64,000 nt of DNA from UBA2561 sp964577275. GTDB taxonomy: Bacteria; Bacteroidota; Bacteroidia; Cytophagales; Thermoflexibacteraceae. Below are positions 45,640 to 56,400 of the stretch, piece after piece (position 1 is the first letter of the stretch; every line of letters starts with the position of its first letter). A program made the position numbers and the translations under genes. Under the pieces are notes generated by a model, which made no database searches, had not been told where the DNA came from, and saw only the letters and a program-made list of their open reading frames with translations. Location: NCBI GenBank assembly GCA_964577275.1, contig CAZNYR010000002.1, positions 30,654 through 94,653 of the forward strand, in the 5' to 3' direction.

Positions 45640-48600
45640 TTATCTCATAATCAATAATTTACCAGACTTAAAATGTGTTTCTTTTGTAGTGATGGCTTGT
45701 ATTTTTAGGCGATAAATGTACAAACCTTCGTGTAACTTATTGCCCGATTTATCCGTACCGTCCCAGCGCAAATTTTCGATTTTCTCGGCACTCACGTATA
45801 AAGTCCGTTCAATTTGACGTACCATTTTGCCCGTAGTTTCATAAATTTCGAGCGTAATTTGTAGGTCATCCCCTGCCCTATTATGCCGAAACGAAAATTG
45901 AGTTTGTGCATCAAACGGATTCGGATACACCAGCATTTCGGAAATCGAAAAAGGTTCTTTTTGCACAAAAAACGTCAATTCAGCTTCCGAGAAATTATTG
46001 TGCGTATCCCAAACTTGCACCTTCAGATGATGCTCGCCTTCGGGCAAATTTTCAAACGGAAAAATAACTTGCCCACTTTTGTAAGTTCCTAAATCCGCTT
46101 GGTAAAAATCATTCAGCACAAAAATTTGTTCGCCATCCAAAATCGCCACCATATCATGTCCTAACCCATTGCCTGTCAGGTTGATACCACTTTCATCCGT
46201 GAAAAATGCCAAAAGTTTCGGACTGATGCCAGTCGTGCCTCCAGATTGGAAAAAAGTCGAATCCATAAAAATCTGAATTTCAGGTGGTTGTGTATCCAAA
46301 ATTACCTGATTTACCGTTCCGCCCACTTGAAATTCGTCCGAAAAACCACTGGCATCCAAATACTGATTGTCGTGAGAGGCGTACAAACTTATTTTTCCTG
46401 TACCCAACTGATAATCAATGTCTTTCGGGACAATAAACTGAAATTCAAACTTTCCGTTTTGGATGCGTGCCGTCCCTTTGAAAAGTTTTCGATTTTGCAA
46501 TTCGTAATCTGCTACCAAATTAATTTCGGGGTCTTCATCGCCCAACGTTTGGTAATCGGTTGGCTTATCAAAAACCAAAATTTCGAGCGTTCCATGAAAC
46601 GAAGCATCGAGTTGGTTATTTTTCTGAACTTCTCCGATAACTGTAACGTTATCAAGGGCTTTCAGGATTTGTTCGTTGCCTGTCGAAGTGCGAATTTCCT
46701 GAATTTTGATGGTTTCCTTCGGGTACGCCAAGCGCATCGAGGGGTCTCCCAAAAGGGAGAAATTTCGATTTCGGATTCCTGAAAGACTATTATTTTTCGT
46801 GAGCCGAATCACATCACCCAAACGGGGCATTTCTCCGTTAAGTGGCTCAAAAACAGTATTATAGAATGCTCTGGTCAGAAAGGCATTGGTGTTGGAATAG
46901 ACTGGGCGTGTCGTGGTCAGCATCGCTATCGCACCGCCATTGGGATTCAGAACGGCATATTCTGCGCCTGTCATGAGGTGATAATCAAATCGTCCAAATT
47001 CGCAAGTCGCCGTAACGACCAATGGCATTTGATACGGATTTTGTAATTTTCCTGCGATTGCAAAATCAAAAATCTGTTCCGAAGTCCAACTGGTTTCCGA
47101 ACCATGTCCAATAAAATTGACCAATAATGTGCCATTTTCGATGGTTCTTTTCAGTTCATTTCGCATGGCTGGCGAACGTTTTTCCACGCTTTCCAAGACC
47201 TGCGCAAACGCATCAACATACAATTTTTGCAAATTCAGATTGCCATATTTGGCGTTGAGTTGATTCGTAAGTCGCTCACTATCATTGAAATGCAAATTAT
47301 AATCGGCATCATCCGCCACGAAGCAAATTTGATTTCGCCAATGACCCATTGATTCAGGACTATCATAACGCATCAATTTGTTCACCACGTTCATTGCCTC
47401 AATTTCAGATTTAACAGGCAACCGCCCCACGCCAATTTCCAAATCGTATTCGTCTTCATTTTCGCCTTCGCCCCAAAAACCTTCCGAATCTTCCATAAAT
47501 CCATAATAATCGTCCGAAGCATAACTAAATATTGGGTGCAACGATTCACGAGATTCATAAACTGGAACATAATTTGTAAAATTCCCAATCCGATTTTTAT
47601 AATCATAGGAGGCATCTCCGAAAAGTAATACGTATTTCAGCCGATTAGATTTATCGTACAAATATTTTATGAAATCCCGAATCGCCGTAATATCCTGACG
47701 ACCAGAGGAAAACTCGTTATAAATTTGCTGTACGCTTACCACTTGACTTTCCAGCTTATCGTGTGTCTTTCGGAACTCGGCTAATCGCTGGGCTTGTTCC
47801 ATAAAATCAGAATGCGTAACAATCAGCAAATCAGGTGTTTGTAAATTTTTAATAAATTGATTCGGGACTTTCTGAACAAAAGTTGGCACAGAAATATCTG
47901 TTACTCTAATTAACTGAAATTCATGTAAGTTTTGGGACTCAATCGTAAAATTAATTTGATTATTTTCCGTATTAAAATTTTGCCAAACGGCATNNNNNNN
48001 NNNACGGCATTTTGTGGGTCGGTAACATCCCAAAGTAAAACATCCGTAGGGCAGTCAGAAATTTGAAATTTTGAAACTTGATTTTTTGTACTTTTCAAAG
48101 AACGAAAACGCATATTTTCGCCGTAATATTTGAGTTCTCGTTCGACATTTAGTAGGATAAAATCCATGAATCCCAGTGCAGAATTGATGCCTTGTTTATC
48201 AAATTTGACGTGAATATTGACCGTTCCATTGGCTTCAATTTCGGAAGATTTTGCCGTAAAAATTTCCTGCTGACTTCGTCCCTTGTAATCGTATCGCCCG
48301 ATGCCCAGCGGATTCACGGATGAAACCCGATGCGTACCCAGCAAATTATCATTGACAAAAATCGAAAATAAGCTAATGGCTGTCGAACGCCCGACCACGC
48401 CCGAAAAAACTTTGATGTCGGAATTGGGCAAAATACCATTCATAGAAAAATCAAAATTCATTTCTCCCTGAAAATCAAAGCGTTCGCCGTACCATTCTCT
48501 GCCCGAAAAAATATCCTGCTCGATTTTGTCGATGTCCTTTTCGTGATATTTGAAATCGTCAAAACTGGAAATCACGGGCGCATTTTGTGTCAAGGTTTCT

Positions 48601-49055
48601 CGTTTTTGGATGCGTTTGCCTTCGGTTGCGTCAATTTTAAGGAAAAAATAATTCAAATCAGCATACAAATTATTTTCATAATTGAAGAGTTGTTTTTGGG
48701 CATCATAAAAGTATTTGTTTGCTCCTTCGGCATAAAATAAGATAAAATCCTGTGCATCAAAAGAGCCATCTTCTTCGCCCTGAATGTAGATGGCATTTTC
48801 TTCCAAATCCAGCGGACGAGGCGAATTGTTAGGCTGCGGAAGCATCCCGCCACGATTTCCGAAAATATGAATATTTTTAGGATTTAGTGTCGTTACATCC
48901 ATTCCGATTTCGGTCAGGAATTGGCGGTCAATTTTGTAGATTCCATGCTCAGGCACGGCAATTTTATAGATTTGACCCGAAGCCAATACGGAGTTTTGGG
49001 AATGTAATTTTATACTAAAAAACGTAAAAATTAGAATCAGAAAATATCGTTTCAT
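45640..49055 (-). CDS. porU: Type IX secretion sortase PorU (split only by an assembly gap)
   Basis: Two overlapping frames interrupted by 10 Ns join into one 1132-residue protein when the Ns and a duplicated ACGGCAT are removed (...V-T-D-P-Q-N-A-V-W-Q-N-F...). Signal peptide from the ATG at 49055 (L-H-S-Q about 19). The C25 gingipain-like domain carries catalytic His645 (F-I-G-H-G-S-E-T) and Cys679 (V-T-A-T-C-E-F-G-R-F-D). The C-terminus has Ig-like and FlgD-like segments (Y-P-N-P-F-D, then D-K-S-G-N-K-L-H-E-G-L-Y-I-Y). PorU removes the C-terminal signal of T9SS cargo and attaches it to the cell surface. Followed by porV. Confidence 0.93.
47994..48003. other. Assembly gap (10 N) flanked by a 7-bp duplication in porU
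   Basis: ACGGCAT occurs on both sides. Removing one copy and the Ns restores a single porU frame of 1133 codons. Confidence 0.88.
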
Positions 49056-49409
49056 AAATTTTGGGATACTTTTTTGTGAATTAGAACGATTTGTTTTTGG
49101 GAACGGTTGCAAGTTACGAAGTTTTGCCTGTCTGTCCGAAAAAGTTTCGGGACAAAATATGCCCAAAATTGGCTAATGGTACGGATATTGCAGATTTGGG
49201 AATTGTAAAAGTGTACCAAGTGTTATCAAGGTCAGTGAATGAGAAAAAAGCCTCGAAAATACAAATAAATCAATCTCATGGAGCGTTTCAAGATGGGGTT
49301 TTGCGTATGCAACCTATTTTATGAGGTACGATGTTCGTAATTTGAAATTAGATTTAGTATTTTTCCGAAAACTTAACCGCTACTCATTAAAAATTATTGA
49401 AGCCCACAA
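49056..49409. other. Divergent intergenic region porU / SpoIIE-phosphatase gene
   Basis: 354 bp. An open frame at 49091-49324 is not family-like and I do not call it. No clear TAnnTTTG element found, although both neighbouring genes should start from here. Confidence 0.5.
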
Positions 49410-51488
49410 ATGAAAACCCAATTTATTATTTTGTTGATAACTTATTTTGGTGTCGGCGTGAGTTGTCTCCGAGCCGAAACTATTGTTCTGACCGAACATC
49501 AACAATCTTATGTATTGGGCAAATATGCTTCCGTGTATGAAGATAAAACAGGCAATCTGACCTTTGAGGACATCATTTCGGAGAAATATGCCTCCAAATT
49601 TGAGCCTTCGACACAAAAAAACTTGAGTTTTGGCTATTCTAACTCTGTGATTTGGGTCAAATTAGAAATCCAAAATTTATTTCCTGCCCGTGATGATTGG
49701 CTTCTGGAAATCGGTTATCCTGTTTTAGACCAAATTCATTTTTATTACAAAAATGATTACGATTCGTGGTATCCCATGATTTTGGGCGACCAACTGCCTT
49801 TCCATGAGCGTCCTGTAGAGCATCGCAATTTTATCATGCCGCTGGATATTCCAGACATGAAAATACACACGTATTATATTAAGTTTAAATCGCGCACGAC
49901 TCTAAAACTGCCGATGAAATTGCATTATGGGCATTTTTTCTACGAGCAGGAAGTACGTAGCGAAATGTTACACGGCATCTTTTATGGCTTAATGGGCGTG
50001 ATGGTTTTTTATAACTTGTTCATTTTCTTTGCCTTACGTGATACGAATTACATTTATTATGTCGTTTCGATTTTTGCTTCTACGATGTATTTTACTGCCA
50101 AATCGGGACACGCCTACCAATATCTGTGGCCTCAATCGGTTTGGTTAGGCGACCACTTCATATTATTAACCATGGGGGCATGGGCAAGTACTTCCGCCAT
50201 TTTTACGCAACGTTTTTTACATACCAAGAATTATTCGCAGATTTTAGCACACATCTTGGATGCGGTCAATGTCTGTGGGCTATTGGTCATCGTGGGGACA
50301 TTTTTGATTGATTATGGTTATGTGGCGCAATTTGGCACGTATCTTCTTCTTTCTGAAACACTTATCATCCTGACGGTCGCAGGAATCTGTTGGGTGCGTG
50401 GCAATAAAGCCGCCCGTTATTTCGTATTGGCGTGGTCGGTTTATATGGCGGGAACTTTATTATTAGCTTTGCAAACTTTTGCGCTTGTTCCAAATAATTT
50501 CATCACCGATAATGCCGCCGAAATTGGTGCGGCACTCGAAGTCATTTTGCTTTCGTTAGCCTTGAGCGATAAATATGCCTTGCTCCGCAAAGACAAAGAA
50601 AAGGCGCAAGAACAAGCCATCAAGGCAAAAGATGAAGCCCTACAATTCTTGGAATCCAAAGTGCAGGAACGCACCGCCGCNNNNNNNNNNAAATTATTAG
50701 ACCTTAATCACGCCGTTCAGAAACAACACGAACACATTGCCAGCAGCATTAAATATGCCCAACGCATTCAGAATGTAATGCTTCCAGACCGTGAAAAAAT
50801 TGCCGAGGCATTTCCTGCGGCGTTCATTATGTTCCGTCCGCGCGATGTAGTATCAGGCGATTTCTATTGGATGGCAGAATCCGAAACCAAAACCCTCATT
50901 GCCGCGGTCGATTGCACGGGACATGGCGTTCCTGGTAGTTTTATGTCCATGTTGGGCAATAGTATTTTGAGCGAAATCGTAACGGTAAGAGGCATTGATT
51001 CGCCCGAATTGATTTTGGATTTATTGCATTTGGGCGTAAGAAAAACCCTCAAACAAGATACGACCCAAAATCGGGATGGCATGGATTTGGCGTTGTGTGC
51101 GATTAATCAGACCGACAAAATTATCGAATTTTCGGGCGCAAAAAATCCACTAATTTATATTCAAAATACTGAATTACAGACACTTAAAGGCGATAAAATG
51201 CCCATCGGAGGCAGACAACAAGAACACGAGCGCAGGTTTACCAAGCATCGCATTTCGTATGCACACGCCCCGATTGCTTTGTATTTATTTTCGGATGGCT
51301 ATCAAGACCAATTCGGAGGCGAAACCGGACGAAAATTTATGATAAAACGCTTTCGACAAATGCTCCTTGACATCCATCACGAAGCTCCCACCGTCCAGAA
51401 ACGCCATCTCGAAGCCACATTCGATAAATGGCGCGGGCGACTCCGACAAATTGATGATGTATTAATTATTGGTTTGAAATTAAAATAG
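49410..51488 (+). CDS. 7TMR-DISM receptor with SpoIIE (PP2C) phosphatase output
   Basis: About 692 residues. Signal peptide (about 1-22); 7TMR-DISMED2 extracellular beta domain (about 35-165; S-N-S-V-I-W-V-K-L-E-I-Q-N); seven hydrophobic segments (about 185-390); coiled coil (about 395-455) with the gap at 50681-50690; SpoIIE-type serine phosphatase (about 460-692) with R-P-R-D-V-V-S-G-D-F-Y-W and D-C-T-G-H-G-V-P-G-S-F-M-S-M, ending R-Q-I-D-D-V-L-I-I-G. The fold suggests carbohydrate-like ligand sensing outside and dephosphorylation of an anti-sigma-antagonist-type target inside. The 10 Ns keep the frame; part of the coiled coil is probably missing. Downstream is pgi. Confidence 0.9.
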   Translation: MKTQFIILLITYFGVGVSCLRAETIVLTEHQQSYVLGKYASVYEDKTGNLTFEDIISEKYASKFEPSTQKNLSFGYSNSVIWVKLEIQNLFPARDDWLLEIGYPVLDQIHFYYKNDYDSWYPMILGDQLPFHERPVEHRNFIMPLDIPDMKIHTYYIKFKSRTTLKLPMKLHYGHFFYEQEVRSEMLHGIFYGLMGVMVFYNLFIFFALRDTNYIYYVVSIFASTMYFTAKSGHAYQYLWPQSVWLGDHFILLTMGAWASTSAIFTQRFLHTKNYSQILAHILDAVNVCGLLVIVGTFLIDYGYVAQFGTYLLLSETLIILTVAGICWVRGNKAARYFVLAWSVYMAGTLLLALQTFALVPNNFITDNAAEIGAALEVILLSLALSDKYALLRKDKEKAQEQAIKAKDEALQFLESKVQERTAXXXXKLLDLNHAVQKQHEHIASSIKYAQRIQNVMLPDREKIAEAFPAAFIMFRPRDVVSGDFYWMAESETKTLIAAVDCTGHGVPGSFMSMLGNSILSEIVTVRGIDSPELILDLLHLGVRKTLKQDTTQNRDGMDLALCAINQTDKIIEFSGAKNPLIYIQNTELQTLKGDKMPIGGRQQEHERRFTKHRISYAHAPIALYLFSDGYQDQFGGETGRKFMIKRFRQMLLDIHHEAPTVQKRHLEATFDKWRGRLRQIDDVLIIGLKLK
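50681..50690. other. Assembly gap (10 N) in a coiled coil
   Basis: The flanks share no bases. Repetitive coiled-coil codons may have caused an unresolved break, so bases may truly be missing. Confidence 0.6.
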
Positions 51489-51634
51489 TTTCATAAAATC
51501 ATCATACAATCCAATACGTATTTAATCTCCATAAATCGTTGTCTTTTTGGGCGAAATTCCGTAATTAGCGCATCGAAAAAACGACTTTACTCTACGTAAG
51601 TATTTTGCTGTCATTAAATCACAAATTTTGAGTT

Positions 51635-52999
51635 ATGATTTCACTACACGTCAATATCTCCCAAACGCTTGCCAAGCGTTCGGGCTTTGTTTTGCAGGAA
51701 GATGTCTTAGATTTTCACGGCGAAATTTTGGCACATCACCAATGTTTGAAAGCCCAAACAGGTAAAGGCAATGAATTTTTAGGCTGGCAAACTTTGCCCA
51801 CCGATACGACAGAGGCAGAACTCCAGAAACTGGAACGAGTCGCCTCAAAAATTCGAGAAACGGCTGATATTCTGGTCGTTATCGGGATTGGTGGCTCATA
51901 TTTGGGCGCACGAGCCATCATTGATGCGCTTTCCAATCATTTTACCAGTATGCTTTCCAAACAAGAACGAAATGCGCCCCTGGTAATTTATGCGGGACAA
52001 AATATGTGTGCTGATTATCTGACTGACTTACAGCACGTTCTGAAAGATAAATCCTATGCCGTTGCCGTGATTTCTAAATCGGGAACAACCACCGAACCCG
52101 CCTTGGCATTCCGAATCCTAAAAAAAGACCTCGAAAATCGCTACGGAAAAACAGGCGCAAAAGACCGCATTGTTGCCATCACGGATGCCCAAAAAGGTGC
52201 ATTACGCATTTTGGCGCAACAAGAAGGCTACGAAACTTTTGAGATTGCCGATAATGTCGGCGGACGATTTTCCGTCCTGACTCCTGTCGGATTATTGCCG
52301 ATTGCCGTGGCAGGATTCGATATTCGGCAATTAATCGAAGGCGCAAAAGCCATGCAACACATCGCCGATACCGAAACTGATTTGGAGAAAAACCCCATTT
52401 CGATGTATGCCGCCATCCGAAATGCCCTATATCGAAAGGGACGAAATATTGAAATACTTGCAGGCTATCATCCTCGTTTACAGTATTTTATAGAATGGTG
52501 GAAACAACTTTATGGCGAAAGCGAAGGCAAAGAGGGCAAAGGAATTTTTCCTGCGGGCGTGAATTTTACGACCGATTTGCATTCTATGGGACAACTGATT
52601 CAGGATGGCGAACGCAACCTTTTTGAAACCGTGATTTCGGTCGGAAATCCATCACAAAACATTGAAATTGAGGAAGATGAAGCCAATTTAGACCAATTAA
52701 ACTATTTGGCAGGCAAGACCATCGGCGAAGTGAATACAATGGCAGAAAAAGGCACCATGCTGGCGCACGTTGAAGGCGGTGTGCCGAATATTCGCATCGA
52801 AATTCCTGAAATTAATGCCCATACCTTAGGACAATTAATTTACTTTTTTGAGAAAGCCTGTGCCGTCAGTGGCTATATTCTGAATGTCAATCCATTTGAC
52901 CAACCGGGCGTTGAAACCTACAAATCCAATATGTTTGCACTCTTAGGCAAGCCCGGATTTGAGGACAAAACTGCCAAATTGTTAAGTCGATTAGGATAA
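51635..52999 (+). CDS. pgi: Glucose-6-phosphate isomerase
   Basis: 454 residues, the shorter bacterial Pgi type. V-I-G-I-G-G-S-Y-L-G-A-R near 85-96, S-K-S-G-T-T-T-E-P-A near 148-157, N-V-G-G-R-F-S-V-L-T-P-V-G, G-E-S-E-G-K-E and the late P-F-D-Q-P-G-V-E-T-Y-K block are all present. It interconverts glucose-6-phosphate and fructose-6-phosphate in the cytosol. Monocistronic, with its own terminator. Confidence 0.96.
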   Translation: MISLHVNISQTLAKRSGFVLQEDVLDFHGEILAHHQCLKAQTGKGNEFLGWQTLPTDTTEAELQKLERVASKIRETADILVVIGIGGSYLGARAIIDALSNHFTSMLSKQERNAPLVIYAGQNMCADYLTDLQHVLKDKSYAVAVISKSGTTTEPALAFRILKKDLENRYGKTGAKDRIVAITDAQKGALRILAQQEGYETFEIADNVGGRFSVLTPVGLLPIAVAGFDIRQLIEGAKAMQHIADTETDLEKNPISMYAAIRNALYRKGRNIEILAGYHPRLQYFIEWWKQLYGESEGKEGKGIFPAGVNFTTDLHSMGQLIQDGERNLFETVISVGNPSQNIEIEEDEANLDQLNYLAGKTIGEVNTMAEKGTMLAHVEGGVPNIRIEIPEINAHTLGQLIYFFEKACAVSGYILNVNPFDQPGVETYKSNMFALLGKPGFEDKTAKLLSRLG

Positions 53000-53026
53000 T
53001 TACCTGAATGTTACTTCGAGTTTTTC

Positions 53027-53064
53027 AGACCTACTTTTTCCACAAATTAAGTAGGTCTTTTTTT
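53027..53064 (+). terminator. Rho-independent terminator of pgi
   Basis: Ten-bp stem (53027-53036 with 53049-53058), 12-nt loop and seven Ts. Confidence 0.85.
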
Positions 53065-53220
53065 ACCGCCATCCACAGCATTTTTTCCAATTATTTTTCG
53101 TAAAATTGGAATCATTTTTGCCTAAATTTTAGACATGAAATAGCCTACATTTTTGGGCGAGGCAGTATCCCCAAAAAAAAGTGTTAAATCGAAATTCGAT
53201 AGGAATTAATCGCTTTCAAA

Positions 53221-53252
53221 TTTGTTAGGTGTATAAGGATTCTGTAACTTTG
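53221..53252 (+). promoter_or_regulatory. Bacteroidota-type promoter TTTG-N20-TAACTTTG
   Basis: -33 TTTG at 53221-53224 and -7 TAACTTTG at 53245-53252. It would give an untranslated leader of about 210 nt before the giant sensor gene at 53472. The rest of the 53065-53471 spacer shows nothing recognisable. Confidence 0.55.
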
Positions 53253-53471
53253 TAACTTACATAAATTTCATCCCACAAAATACACACAAGTATTATTTAG
53301 TTACATTGATTATCCATTTTGTTTTTTGGATAATGACCAATTCCAGCAAGGTATATATCCACTTGTTAATCACACACACTATCAGAAAACTATACCGTTT
53401 TAGACATTGATTATTTGTGCAAAAGCTCGATGGTTCATCCGTTGTTTGCAGATTATATTTTAACAAGACAC

Positions 53472-56400
53472 ATGAAAGCACATATCTTCACAAGTGTTTT
53501 ACTATTTTGCGTTTCGAGTTGGGCGTGGGCGCAATCCCAAAACACCAATTTCCGCAGTTTGACGGGCAAAGATGGACTTTCACAAAGCACCGTAAATTGC
53601 ATTCTACAATCCAAAAATGGATTTATCTGGTTTGGAACGGGCGGTGGACTGAATCGTTACGATGGTTATGAGTTTGAAGTTTATAAACACCATCCTGACG
53701 ATAATTTTACGCTTGGGAATAATGTCATTACGGCACTACACGAAGACCAAAAAGGCATTTTGTGGGTTGGCACTCGTAGCGGTGGGCTTGCCAAATTTGA
53801 CCCGCTCAAAAGTCGTTTTGATAGACTTGGAGGCAAATCCCACGAAGGAGATAAAGGCAATATCGCTGATATTGAGGAAGATACGGACGGAAATATTTGG
53901 GTCGGTTATGTCCAAAATTCTTTACAAAAAATTAGCAAAAATGGACGAACTACCATTTATAAAAATCTCAAAACCAAAAACGGTGAACCTCTGGATTACA
54001 ATATTTTATGTCTGAAAATTGATACCAAAGGGAAATTATGGATTGGCACATTAAGCGGTGCATTTATTTTTGACCCCAAAACCCAAGAGGTACAACGCTT
54101 TGAACCTGCCCAAAATGCCCTTATTAATTTCATTCAGCAGGCACAAGACGGCAAGTTATGGATTGGCACAGACGGCGAAGGCTTGATTGAGTATTATCCT
54201 GAAAATCAGAAACTTATCCGATATACTCGGAATAATTCGGGCATCAGCCACAACGGAATTTTATCCATGTATCAGACCGATACGGGGCAATTTTGGATAG
54301 GAACAAGAGGCGGCGGTTTAAACTTTTTTGACCCTGAAAATCAGACGTTTACGCACTATACTCGTCAGCCCAACATGGTGGGAAGCCTCAATTCTAATGT
54401 TATTACGGCACTCTACGAAGATAATGAGCAGAATATTTGGATTGGGACACAGGGCGGCGGCGTGAACGTACTTTACAAAGAAACAACCGTTTTCCGAAAT
54501 TATATGGAAGAAATCAGCCTGCCCGACCGCAACGAACGGGATATTTTTGCGTCTAATTCCGTGATGAGTTTTGCGCTCGAAACCGATAATCGGCTTTGGG
54601 TGGGTACGGATTGGGGCGGTTTATTTTTGTTGGATGCAGACAAGAAAGTCCTCAAAAGATATGTCCATAAGCCTGATAATCAGAATAGTATCAGTCATAA
54701 TGCGGTGCTTTGTTTGGTCAAAGATTCGGACGGGTTTTTATGGATTGGCACATACGGCGGGGGCGTAAATCGCTTCGACCCCAAAACTGAAAAGTTTACA
54801 CATTTCATCAATAAACCCCAAGATACGAATGGCATCAGCGACAACATTATTTGGTCAATGACAGAGGATTTGGACGGCAATATTTGGATGGCAACCGAAA
54901 CACATGGCGTGGAAATGTATGACAAAAAGACAGACACATTTGTACATTTTCCGTATGATAAGCAGAAAATCAGTAATGCTTCGTATGATAAAATCAAAAA
55001 AACGGTTAATAATCAAAGCATAAGGTCGATTTATCGGGATTCTGAAGGAAATATTTGGATTGGTTCGTTTAGCGGAGCAAATAAATATAATTACAAAACC
55101 AAACAACTCGAAGCCTCTTACCAGCATACGCCCGATGACTCCACGAGTTTAAGCAATGATTGGGTTTTTGGTGTATTTGAAGACAGTAAAAAACGAATCT
55201 GGATAGCTACTTATGGTGGCGGCTTGAATTTATTAAACTCTGATAATCAGACTTTTACAAGATTCACGGAACAAGACGGACTGCCACACGGCATTATTTA
55301 CGGCATTCTGGAAGACCAAAACGGTCTTTTATGGATTAGCACGCACGAGGGCTTATCTCGCTTCAATCCAGCGGCAAAAACAACGGACAAACGTTTCAAG
55401 AATTTTGATGCGCTGGACGGTCTGAAAAATACACAATTTAATCGCGGAGCTTATATTGCGCTTCCTTCGGGCGAATTTTTATTGGGTGGCACCAACGGTT
55501 TTACGGCGTTTTATCCTTCCGAAATTCGGATAAATCATAGGATTCCGCCTGTCGTTTTGACTGGTTTTCGATTATTTAACAAAACCGTTCCGATTTTGGA
55601 TAATCCAGAGTTATCGCCTCTTCAACAACATATTAGTTTGACGGACGAATTAGTTTTGGATTATGACCAATCGGTTTTGACGTTTCAGTTTTCGGTTTTA
55701 AATTTTACACAAAGCGAAAAAAATCAGGTGGCTTTTCGCCTCGAAAATTTTGAAAAAGAATGGAATTATGTCGGCAATCAGCGCACGGCAACCTACACGA
55801 ATCTGGATGAGGGGACGTATATTTTTCGGGTCAAAGGCGCAAATAATGACGGCATTTGGAACGAAGAAGGCGTTCGCCTCAAAATCAGGATTCGACCGCC
55901 TTGGTGGGATACGATTTGGTTCAAATTCGTGTTGGTCATTATTTTTACGGTGTTGCCCATTTTGTGGTATTTGTATCGCATGAGTGTCATCAAACGCCAA
56001 AAAGAGAAATTAGAACAGCAAGTACGGGAGCGCACCGCCGAAATTCGGGAACGAAACCAAGAAATTTCCGAACAAGCCAAAGTGCTGAAAGAAGCACACC
56101 TCAAATTACAAGAAAAAAGTGATGAAATTGTGGTGCAAAATGAAGAATTGCACCAACAAAAAGAAGAAATTGAAGCGCAACGAGATAACCTCCTCAAACA
56201 AAAATTTGAAATTGAGCAGGCATATCGTAACATACAGACTCTCAGTGAGATAGGGCAAAAAATTACCGCCACACTTGAGCCAGAACGCATTGCCAGAACG
56301 GTCTATGATTATGTCAATAATTTGATGAAAGCCGAAGATTTTGGCATCGGGATTTATAAAACCGAAGCGCAGGTTTTGGAGTTTAGTGCCTTTATCGAAC

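Noticed and set aside
45640..49055. porU as two separate genes or a pseudogene
   Set aside because: The break is only the N gap with a 7-bp duplicated flank; collapsing it restores one frame with the catalytic His and Cys.
49091..49324. 77-codon plus-strand frame between porU and the SpoIIE-phosphatase gene
   Set aside because: No recognisable domain, odd composition, and it occupies the expected divergent promoter region.
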